DNA of 10,496 nucleotides from Rhodospirillaceae bacterium (GTDB lineage: Bacteria; Pseudomonadota; Alphaproteobacteria; UBA7985). Each line of letters starts with the position of its first letter. Positions within the stretch are counted from its first letter, which is position 1. Below the pieces are notes generated by a model that searched no databases, had not been told where the DNA came from, and saw only the letters and a list, made by a program, of their open reading frames with translations. Shown piece by piece: positions 1 to 5,520 of the stretch. The position numbers and the translations under genes are program-made. The stretch spans positions 1 to 10,496 of the forward strand of contig PAFB01000055.1 of NCBI GenBank assembly GCA_002700865.1. The letters run 5' to 3'.

Positions 1-480
1 CACTGTCTAAATAGAACATATTAGAAAATTTGTTTAAATTCCGATGGCTAATACATGCTTTATGAGGCGTAGGTGTGTATAAATATGTTGGTAACACTGA
101 ATTTTATTGAAAAAAAGCTCAAAATAGTTAATACTTAGTCATATTGGCTGAAAACAAGTTCTGTACCAACATTTAGGCGGGAAAAAATCCGTTAAGTATT
201 TTCATTTCGCCAATCCAATGAGTTCTTTCACAGAGAAATACTCTTGGATACTTGGTCCGCCATTCATTCTTGGCGCAAGCCCACAGAAAGGCGCGTGCCA
301 CCCAGCGGTGGAGTGGCTTTAGGGGGCTGGCTTAGGTGAAGTCGCATGCGGCTGCGGCTGCGTCAGCGGCGGCGACGGCGTTGTGGCGCTTATCGGTGGG
401 GGCAAGGGCGTCAAGCGAGCGCTGGTGGCATTCTTACGGGCGAAAAGTCTCGCGAGCTTGCACAAATTTCAGTCATTGGA

Positions 481-521
481 GGAATTTGTTCGCGCTTTTG
501 CCCAATAAGTGCGCAAATTCC
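481..521. repeat. Inverted repeat upstream of the riboswitch promoter region
   Basis: GGAATTTG at 481-488 pairs perfectly with CAAATTCC at 514-521. The stem can extend by CGC (491-493) with GCG (511-513) across a two-base bulge. It lies just upstream of the likely promoter of the guanidine operon. It could be an operator, or an old terminator of a lost upstream gene. There is no T-tract after it, so a functional terminator is not strongly supported. Confidence 0.35.
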
Positions 522-532
522 CTGCATCCTCA

Positions 533-573
533 TTGACCCTCGTTGCCGTCTCAATACCGTCAATGATGTTAAT
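533..573 (+). promoter_or_regulatory. Candidate promoter(s) of the guanidine operon
   Basis: Two weak sigma70-like options are visible. TTGACC (533-538) with TACCGT (555-560) has a 16-base spacer and would start transcription near 567, just before the aptamer. TTGCCG (544-549) with GTTAAT (568-573) has an 18-base spacer and would start near 580, slightly too late for a full aptamer. Neither is a strong match. The placement is inferred mainly from the need to transcribe the riboswitch. Confidence 0.3.
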
Positions 574-574
574 T

Positions 575-670
575 GGTTCTAGGGTTCCGGCTGTCAAAGG
601 CGTCTGGTCCGAGAGAGCCAGCCTCTCGTTCAAGCGTGAGGTCCACGGCGGGACAAAAGCCCGGGAGGAT
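575..670 (+). ncRNA. Guanidine-I riboswitch aptamer (ykkC-yxkD leader)
   Basis: The conserved blocks of the guanidine-I (ykkC) class appear in order: CTAGGGTTCCGG at about 579-590, CTGGTCCGAGAGAG at about 604-617, then a variable hairpin, then ACGGCGGGACAAAAGCCCGG at 645-664 followed by GAGG. The variable hairpin is CCTC (622-625) with GAGG (638-641), extended by an inner CG/CG pair. The 3' GGG/CCC hairpin with an A-rich loop is intact. The class binds free guanidinium and normally switches expression on. The genes downstream (transporter and guanidine hydrolase) fit that ligand and not the ppGpp or PRPP subtypes of the same scaffold. Exact outer boundaries are approximate. Confidence 0.93.
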
Positions 671-677
671 GGAGATG

Positions 678-731
678 CGGATGGTTCCGTTCACCTAACT
701 CTTAGGCCGCGCTCTGTCTTCTGAACTTTTT
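678..731 (+). promoter_or_regulatory. Riboswitch expression platform with candidate terminator
   Basis: Between the aptamer and the first gene there is a compact structured stretch. CCTAA (694-698) and TTAGG (702-706) form a perfect hairpin with a three-base loop. It is enclosed by GTTCA (689-693) and TGAAC (722-726), which is followed directly by five T residues (727-731), so it resembles a modest intrinsic terminator. A competing hairpin, CGGA (678-681) with TCCG (686-689), overlaps its left arm. GGTTCCG at 683-689 is an exact copy of the aptamer segment at 583-589; its TTCCG could compete for CGGGA at 662-666. The switching mechanism (transcriptional, guanidine-on) is inferred. Confidence 0.45.
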
Positions 732-757
732 ATTATATTGGTTTTGGAGACAAAGAC

Positions 758-1804
758 ATGAACCGGATCCTTGTAGCGGCCATCGCTGCTGCCTCCCCCT
801 TCTTCGCCGCGTCCACCGTGCAGGCTGAAGCCAAGTCCGACTTCGCATTGGCGTGGTCTATCTACGTCGGCTGGATGCCGTGGGGCTACGCCGATGACAG
901 CGGCATCCTCGACAAATGGGCTGATAAGTACGGCATCAGTATTGACGTCGAGCGCCTCGACTACATCCCGTCGATCGAACAATTCACCTCCGGCGCTTTT
1001 GATGCGGTGACGGCGACGAACATGGACATCCTCGCCATTCCCGGCTTCACCAACATCGACACCACGGCACTGATCATCGGCGATTACTCCAACGGCAACG
1101 ACGCGGTCCTCACCCGCGATGGGGCGTCGCTGGAAAGCCTGTCGGGCGCAGAAGTGAACCTTGTTGAGCTGTCGGTCTCCCAGTACTTGCTTGACCGCGC
1201 CATGCAAATGAAGGGTCTGGCGGACGCTATTCCCGTCAACACCTCTGACGCGGATTTGGCCGCGCTGTGGGCTGCGGGTGGAACCGATGCTGTGGTCACG
1301 TGGAACCCCATTGTTTCCGAATTGGTTGACACGGGCACGGCGACCAACGTTTTCGACAGCGCCGCGATCCCCGGCGAAATCATCGACATGCTGAACGTTC
1401 ACACCGACGTTCTGACAGACAACCCAGATTTCGGTAAGGCGCTGGTTGGTGCTTGGTATGAAGTCATGGCGTTGATGGCCGAAGACAGCGCAGAAGGCGC
1501 GGCAGCGCGTGAAGCCATGGGCATTGATTCGGGCACGGATCTGGCGGGCTATGAAGCACAGCTTGCCTCGACCGAGATGTTCTATGACGGCGTTGGCGCG
1601 GTTGCGCTGGCCGAAGATGAAGGCCTGAAAGCCACCATGGAAATCGTCCACGAGTGGCTGCTGAAAGTGACCCCCGAAGACCTGCTACCGCTGGAGCCGG
1701 TTGGCGTTGCCTTCCCGGACGGGACCACGATCGGCGCGGCTGAGAACGTGGTGCTGCGCTTCGATAGCTCGTTCATGAAGATGTACATCGAGGGCATGCT
1801 CTAG
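758..1804 (+). CDS. ABC transporter substrate-binding protein, guanidine/urea type (NitT/TauT-like)
   Basis: Periplasmic solute-binding protein of 348 residues, likely the guanidine receptor of the transporter encoded by the next two genes. A Sec signal peptide fills residues 1-23, with probable cleavage after Val-Gln-Ala. The mature protein opens with WSIYVGWMPWGYA (33-45), followed by a DKWADKYGI segment, TNMDILAIPGF, and DTTALIIGDYSNGNDA. These are signatures of the family annotated as the putative urea-binding protein found beside urea carboxylase and guanidine genes. The start is supported by GGAG at 746-749, eight bases before ATG. It is the first gene behind the guanidine riboswitch, so guanidine is a better substrate guess than urea. 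It could in principle bind both, or a substituted guanidine. Nothing is truncated. Confidence 0.9.
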   Translation: MNRILVAAIAAASPFFAASTVQAEAKSDFALAWSIYVGWMPWGYADDSGILDKWADKYGISIDVERLDYIPSIEQFTSGAFDAVTATNMDILAIPGFTNIDTTALIIGDYSNGNDAVLTRDGASLESLSGAEVNLVELSVSQYLLDRAMQMKGLADAIPVNTSDADLAALWAAGGTDAVVTWNPIVSELVDTGTATNVFDSAAIPGEIIDMLNVHTDVLTDNPDFGKALVGAWYEVMALMAEDSAEGAAAREAMGIDSGTDLAGYEAQLASTEMFYDGVGAVALAEDEGLKATMEIVHEWLLKVTPEDLLPLEPVGVAFPDGTTIGAAENVVLRFDSSFMKMYIEGML

Positions 1805-1825
1805 GCGCTTGGGACCAAGAGTGCT

Positions 1826-1864
1826 GCGCAGGGGTTGAGTCGGGTTCACCGCCGGCCCCTGCGC
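1826..1864 (+). terminator. GC-rich intercistronic hairpin (partial terminator or mRNA stabiliser)
   Basis: GCGCAGGGG (1826-1834) pairs perfectly with CCCCTGCGC (1856-1864), and two G-T pairs plus one G-C pair extend the stem inward. A pyrimidine-rich, T-rich stretch follows (about 1865-1879). It sits 21 bases after the binding-protein stop codon and 79 bases before the permease start. This placement is common in ABC operons, where such hairpins keep the binding protein in excess over the membrane components. Whether it terminates partially or only protects the upstream mRNA cannot be told from sequence. Confidence 0.7.
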
Positions 1865-1943
1865 CTTCTTTCCTTTTGCTCACCAACCCTTTGCTCGCTT
1901 CTGCCTTTCCCTGTGCTTGCACGCGTATTGTAGTGGTATTCTC

Positions 1944-2861
1944 ATGCTTCTTCTGAACCGACGGCCCCGCCGCATGCTGACGCCGATCTGGGCCGCAGCA
2001 CTGTTTCTGGGAGTGATTCTCGCACTCGCTGGCGGGCGGTTTCTGGCCATGCAGGAAGCGCGGAGCCTCTGTCCCGGACAGAACCTTTACGCCGCCATCG
2101 AAGCCGGCGACTGCAAGGACGCCAAAGGCAAGCTCAACATCGCGAACAAGCTCTACCCCACGTGGGGCGCTATGGCGCAGGGCTTCCACCGCAACTTTAT
2201 CAAGCCTGAAAAGCCTCGCGCCGATGCCCCGCAGCACGTTGACCCGCTGCGCAGCGCCATGGGCAAGGCCACGATCGCCACGCTGAGCCGGTTCATCCCC
2301 GGGGTTCTGATCGCCATGACGCTGGCGTTTGTCGGCGCTATGCTTTGGGCCATGTCGGGGCACAGTCGGCTCGCTGTCGGCAGCTTTAATGTCGCGCTCG
2401 CCTATGTCCCGGCGATTGCGCTGACGCCATTTTTCTTCAGTTTTCCTGGCAACTCCTTCCACGTCGCCATGATCGCCTTTGCCATGACCCCGGTCATCTT
2501 GCGCGACCTGATTCTCCACCTGAGCAACCTGCCGCCCTCGTTGCTGATCAAGGCGCAGACGCTGCACGCCAACACGTGGACGGCGCTGCTGCGTGTGCTC
2601 GCGCCGCAAACCCTGCCGCGCCTGATCGACGCGACGCGGGTGTCGATGGGGCTGGGTTGGATCCTTGTGCTGGCGGCTGAGTTCGTGATTGCGCGTGAGG
2701 GCATCGGCCTGCGCATCTGGAAGCTCAAGCGCCGCTATGACGTCGATAACCTGCTGCCGATTGTGATTTGGGTGACGGTGCTGGCCATTGCCATCGACCT
2801 GATCCTGTGGGCCGTCCGGCGCGGCCTGTTCCCTTGGGCGCGTGGCGGGCGTGAGGGATGA
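1944..2861 (+). CDS. ABC transporter permease (guanidine/urea uptake)
   Basis: Inner-membrane subunit of the guanidine-type importer, 305 residues from the ATG at 1944. The reading frame could extend to a TTG at 1917, but no ribosome binding site precedes it; an inner ATG at 1974 is also possible. A hydrophobic segment at about residues 12-32 is followed by a polar loop of about 80 residues with two cysteines (43 and 57), then the BPD-type permease domain with hydrophobic segments near 117-137, 145-165, 172-190, 237-252 and 270-290. The loop at about 203-225 (AQTLHAN then VLAPQTLP) is the EAA-type contact site for the ATPase. The stop codon overlaps the next gene's ATG (ATGA), which implies translational coupling. 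The cysteine-containing loop is probably periplasmic and may form a disulfide. Confidence 0.87.
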   Translation: MLLLNRRPRRMLTPIWAAALFLGVILALAGGRFLAMQEARSLCPGQNLYAAIEAGDCKDAKGKLNIANKLYPTWGAMAQGFHRNFIKPEKPRADAPQHVDPLRSAMGKATIATLSRFIPGVLIAMTLAFVGAMLWAMSGHSRLAVGSFNVALAYVPAIALTPFFFSFPGNSFHVAMIAFAMTPVILRDLILHLSNLPPSLLIKAQTLHANTWTALLRVLAPQTLPRLIDATRVSMGLGWILVLAAEFVIAREGIGLRIWKLKRRYDVDNLLPIVIWVTVLAIAIDLILWAVRRGLFPWARGGREG

Positions 2862-3652
2862 GCGATATGAACACCCAAAGCACCGCGCCTTACATCAGCA
2901 TCGACAACCTGGGCAAGAGTTACGGCCAGACCACGGTTTTTGAAGGCCTCAATCTGACGTTTAAGGAGTCGGGGTTTTACTCGATCATCGGTCCGTCGGG
3001 CTGCGGCAAGTCCACCTTGCTGCGCATCTTGCTGGGACAGGAAGCGCCGGATCGGGGTGAAGTCCGCCTTGAAGGGACGCCGCTGGTCCCTTTTCCCAGC
3101 CCGCACCGCGGCATCGTGTTCCAGAAGTACTCCGCCATGCCGCACTTGACCTGCTTGGGCAATGTCATGCTTGGGCTGGAACTGCGGGAGAGTCCCGTGC
3201 TGGGCCGCTTGTTCGGTGCAGCGCGGCGGCGGGCGCGGGATGAGGCTATGGCGTGGCTCCGCGCCGTTGGGCTGGATCACGCCGCCAAATCCTTTCCAGC
3301 CGCGCTATCCGGGGGCATGCAGCAACGGCTAGCGCTGGCGCAGTCCATGGCGCTGAAGCCAAAAATCCTGCTCATGGATGAACCCTTTGGCGCGCTGGAT
3401 CCCGGCATCCGTGCGGACATGCACCAACTGTTGTTCAGCCTGTGGGAGGAGAGCGGGATGACCGTCCTCATGGTCAGCCACGACCTGCCTGAAGCCTTCT
3501 CTCTGGGCACCCGGGTGCTGGTGCTCGACAAGCCTGATCCGGCGCGCCCGGCGCAGATTACCTACGACCTCGCGCTCAAACCGCGACCCGTTCAAACACA
3601 TCTGGAAAAGGCCCAAGCGCTCGCACCCGATGCCCCTCAAACACTGTCTTGA
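2858..3652 (+). CDS. ABC transporter ATP-binding protein (guanidine/urea uptake)
   Basis: Cytoplasmic ATPase of 264 residues that energises the importer. All catalytic motifs are intact: Walker A GPSGCGKST (45-53), Q-loop Gln89, signature LSGGMQQR (150-157), Walker B ILLMDEPFGALD (170-181), and H-loop His208 in VSHDL. It belongs to the NitT/TauT (SsuB/TauB-like) ATPases by length and motif style. Its ATG overlaps the permease stop by four bases. A second ATG three codons in (2867) is possible, but the overlap favours the first. The gene ends 24 bases before the hydrolase gene, so it belongs to the same transcript. The C-terminal tail after about residue 230 is short and carries no extra regulatory domain. 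Confidence 0.92.
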   Translation: MSDMNTQSTAPYISIDNLGKSYGQTTVFEGLNLTFKESGFYSIIGPSGCGKSTLLRILLGQEAPDRGEVRLEGTPLVPFPSPHRGIVFQKYSAMPHLTCLGNVMLGLELRESPVLGRLFGAARRRARDEAMAWLRAVGLDHAAKSFPAALSGGMQQRLALAQSMALKPKILLMDEPFGALDPGIRADMHQLLFSLWEESGMTVLMVSHDLPEAFSLGTRVLVLDKPDPARPAQITYDLALKPRPVQTHLEKAQALAPDAPQTLS

Positions 3653-3676
3653 TCTGAAGAACTAGGAGCCGAAGCC

Positions 3677-4924
3677 ATGAAACTGGTCCCGTCCCCCCTC
3701 GACCGTCCACAGCATCGCTACGATGGACGCCCCGCTGGCCCAACGACGGCGCTCAGCCTGACCCCTGATGCTCGCGAACGTCGGTTCCATCACCCCGACT
3801 TTAACGCCAAAGGCACGCGGGGGTGGAAAGCCGCTGAGTCCGAAAGCCTGCTGCCCGAGGACGCTTGGCGCAAGGAGCAGCAGTGGGCGCTGGAAATGGG
3901 CCTGCCGGGTTCAGACAGCTTGACTGACAAGACCATCCCGACCTTCTCCCGCGGGGAGTTGCCGCACTTCGCTGGGATCAACACATTCCTCAAAGCACCC
4001 TACGTGGAGAACGTTCGCGATGTGGGCCGCTATGATGCCGCCGTGCTCGGCATCCCGTTCGACGGCGGCACAACCTACCGCCCTGGTACGCGCTTTGGGC
4101 CGCAAGGTGTGCGCCGGATTTCCGCGCTTTATACGCCTTATAACTACGAGATGGGTGTGGACTTGCGGGAACAGATGACGCTGTGCGATGCGGGCGATGT
4201 GTTCACCATCCCGGCCAATCTGGAGAAGTCTTTTGACCAGATCACCAAAGGCGTCTCCCACGTTGCCAGTTCGGGCGCGCTGCCGCTGATGATCGGCGGC
4301 GATCACTCGATCGGCTTCCCCTGTGTAAGGGGAATCGCGAACTGTACCAGCAAACGAATCGGCATCATCCACTTCGACCGCCACATCGATATTCAGGAAT
4401 ACGACCTTGATGAGCGCATGCACACCACACCGTGGTGGTGGGCGACGGAAATGGAGAACGTGTCGGCGACCAACCTCGTGCAGGTCGGGATCGGTGGCTG
4501 GCAGGTGCCACGCGCCGGAGTACAGGCGGCACGGCGCAAGAATACCAACATCATTACCATCGAAGATATCGAGGAAATGGGTCTGGAAAAGACGGCAGAG
4601 ATCGCACTCGAACTGGCGTGGAAGGATGCAGATATGGTCTATGTTTCCTTTGACGTCGACAGCGTGGATTGTGGCTTCGTCCCGGGTACGGGCTGGCCGG
4701 AGCCGGGCGGTTTCCTGCCGCGTGAAGCGCTCAAGCTGCTGGGTTTGGTCGCCGCAGAGGGGATCTGCGGGCTGGAAGTCGTCGAGGTTTCGCCGCCCTA
4801 TGACACCTCCGACATCACCTCTCTGCTGGGCACCCGCGTGATCGTTGAGGCGCTGGGCTCGATGGTTGCGCACGGCACGCTGGGCAAGCACCGCCGTCAT
4901 ATCGACAAGCCGGTGGCGTTCTGA
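3677..4924 (+). CDS. gdmH: Guanidine hydrolase (Ni-dependent, ureohydrolase/arginase family)
   Basis: Arginase/agmatinase-fold enzyme of 415 residues, predicted to hydrolyse guanidine to urea and ammonia in the cytoplasm. Metal-ligand motifs are GGDHS (207-211), HFDRHIDIQE (232-241), SFDVDSVD (324-331), and a conserved VVEVSPPYD (368-376). The second motif reads Asp-Arg-His where arginases and agmatinases usually have Asp-Ala-His, and it is followed by DLDERMHTTPWWWATE; from family knowledge this is typical of GdmH. The length, with about 110 residues before the catalytic core, also fits GdmH rather than a roughly 310-residue agmatinase. AGGAG at 3664-3668 lies eight bases before ATG. Riboswitch control and the transporter genes support guanidine as substrate. 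Characterised GdmH needs nickel supplied by HypA/HypB-like chaperones, which are absent here; the next gene may replace them. Generic databases may call it agmatinase family. Confidence 0.9.
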   Translation: MKLVPSPLDRPQHRYDGRPAGPTTALSLTPDARERRFHHPDFNAKGTRGWKAAESESLLPEDAWRKEQQWALEMGLPGSDSLTDKTIPTFSRGELPHFAGINTFLKAPYVENVRDVGRYDAAVLGIPFDGGTTYRPGTRFGPQGVRRISALYTPYNYEMGVDLREQMTLCDAGDVFTIPANLEKSFDQITKGVSHVASSGALPLMIGGDHSIGFPCVRGIANCTSKRIGIIHFDRHIDIQEYDLDERMHTTPWWWATEMENVSATNLVQVGIGGWQVPRAGVQAARRKNTNIITIEDIEEMGLEKTAEIALELAWKDADMVYVSFDVDSVDCGFVPGTGWPEPGGFLPREALKLLGLVAAEGICGLEVVEVSPPYDTSDITSLLGTRVIVEALGSMVAHGTLGKHRRHIDKPVAF

Positions 4925-4926
4925 TC

Positions 4927-5439
4927 ATGCACGATCATTCTCATAGCCACGACCACGCCCACCCGCACAGCCATAGCCACGTGCACCCGCACGGCCATAG
5001 CCACGCCCACCCGCACGGCCATAGCCACCTGCACGGCCACAACGCCCACGGCGCAAGCCAGTGGCAGACCCCGCACTTGCCCGAGGGGGAGGAGGCAGCG
5101 CCGCCTTCGCCCGAGGCGCAGGACATGGATTTGGTCGAGCGTGCCTTTTTCGATGGCTTTACCTCAGCGCCCGACCCGACCAGTTTCCTCCGCCTCAGCG
5201 GGATTCCGTTTGAGGCGTCGGACAAGGAGGGCGCGCGGATGGTGTTGCTGCGGGTGGAGCAGAACCAGTCCACCGACTTGGGCAGCGTTACCCCGACTTT
5301 GGGCGGGGAGGCTTTCAGCTATCACCCTCTGCCGGCCAAAATGATATCCCGGCGGCAGGGGTTGTCGTTCGTCTATTCCGCTGGCCGCGAGACCCACAGT
5401 CTCAGTTTTGAAGAGGCCCGCGCGCTCAAACCGTTCTAA
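4927..5439 (+). CDS. Histidine-rich protein, candidate nickel-binding partner of guanidine hydrolase
   Basis: I do not recognise this family. The 170-residue protein starts two bases after the hydrolase stop, so it is almost certainly co-translated with it. Histidine occupies every even position from 2 to 38, plus residue 41, alternating with Asp, Ser, Ala, Pro, Gly, Val and Leu. An acidic, proline-rich linker follows (about 43-66), then a compact domain of about 100 residues starting MDLVERAFFDGF, with no cysteine and no signal peptide or membrane segment. His-rich tails of this kind occur in nickel-storage and delivery proteins such as HypB and UreE, but no GTPase motif is present. Position next to a Ni-dependent enzyme suggests nickel storage or insertion; this is inference. 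Zinc binding is an alternative. Confidence 0.85.
   Translation: MHDHSHSHDHAHPHSHSHVHPHGHSHAHPHGHSHLHGHNAHGASQWQTPHLPEGEEAAPPSPEAQDMDLVERAFFDGFTSAPDPTSFLRLSGIPFEASDKEGARMVLLRVEQNQSTDLGSVTPTLGGEAFSYHPLPAKMISRRQGLSFVYSAGRETHSLSFEEARALKPF
4953..5024 (+). repeat. Three 24-base tandem repeats inside the His-rich coding segment
   Basis: Units at 4953-4976, 4977-5000 and 5001-5024 are near-identical and end in GCCATAG; a partial fourth copy begins at 5025. Each adds eight residues of the His-X pattern (HAHPHSHS-like). The reading frame is preserved, so copy-number change would lengthen or shorten the metal-binding tail without breaking the protein. Confidence 0.85.
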
Positions 5440-5478
5440 GGCGGCACTCAAGGATAGGGCTGCAAAGGCCAAGCAGGT

Positions 5479-5503
5479 CGTTCGTCGCTTACTAAGCGGA
5501 ACG
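5479..5503. terminator. Candidate bidirectional terminator between convergent operons
   Basis: CGTTC (5479-5483) and CGCTT (5486-5490) pair with AAGCG (5494-5498) and GAACG (5499-5503), giving ten base pairs with a two-base bulge and a three-base loop. It sits in the 81-base gap between two converging genes, where a shared terminator is expected. No clean T-tract follows on either strand, so efficient intrinsic termination is uncertain. Confidence 0.4.
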
Positions 5504-5520
5504 TGCTGCGGGTCTTTGTC

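Larger units (their letters stand above)
1..574. other. Gene-free upstream region, AT-rich at its left end
   Basis: No convincing gene was found. Positions 1-240 contain about 31% G+C by hand count, far below the flanking genes, and carry stop codons in all frames. Positions about 250-480 are GC-rich, with short alanine/arginine-rich open frames on the + strand that have no recognisable domain or good ribosome binding site; I read these as non-coding or decayed. Inverted repeats lie at 85-93/164-172 (ATGTTGGTA/TACCAACAT) and at 481-488/514-521 (GGAATTTG/CAAATTCC). The region must hold the promoter of the downstream riboswitch-controlled transcript, probably within about 530-575. Confidence 0.6.

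Noticed and set aside
250..430. Remnant of a transposase on either strand
   Set aside because: Short open stretches exist (for example a - strand frame with RWVARAFLWACAKNEW), but there is no start, no catalytic motif and no terminal inverted repeats.
336..724. Short + strand open frames upstream of the binding-protein gene
   Set aside because: They are Ala/Arg-rich with no ribosome binding site or family resemblance, and the last of them runs through the riboswitch aptamer.
695..1651. Long open frame on the - strand opposite the binding-protein gene
   Set aside because: It is a GC-skew shadow: rich in Arg, Val, Asp and His without any domain, and it fully overlaps a gene with a clear signal peptide and family motifs. 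The long frames opposite the permease (1773-2609), the hydrolase (3911-4900) and the biotin carboxylase gene (6496-7482) were rejected for the same reason.
3677..4924. Agmatinase or formimidoylglutamase
   Set aside because: The Asp-Arg-His metal motif, the long N-terminal extension, and the guanidine riboswitch with transporter genes point to guanidine hydrolase instead.
4953..5024. Tandem repeats as a CRISPR array
   Set aside because: The units are directly adjacent with no spacers and are in frame in a coding sequence.
4927..5439. His-rich protein as HypB, UreE or a CDF zinc transporter fragment
   Set aside because: No P-loop or other GTPase motif, no membrane segments, and the C-terminal domain does not resemble UreE. 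Only the His-rich tail is shared.
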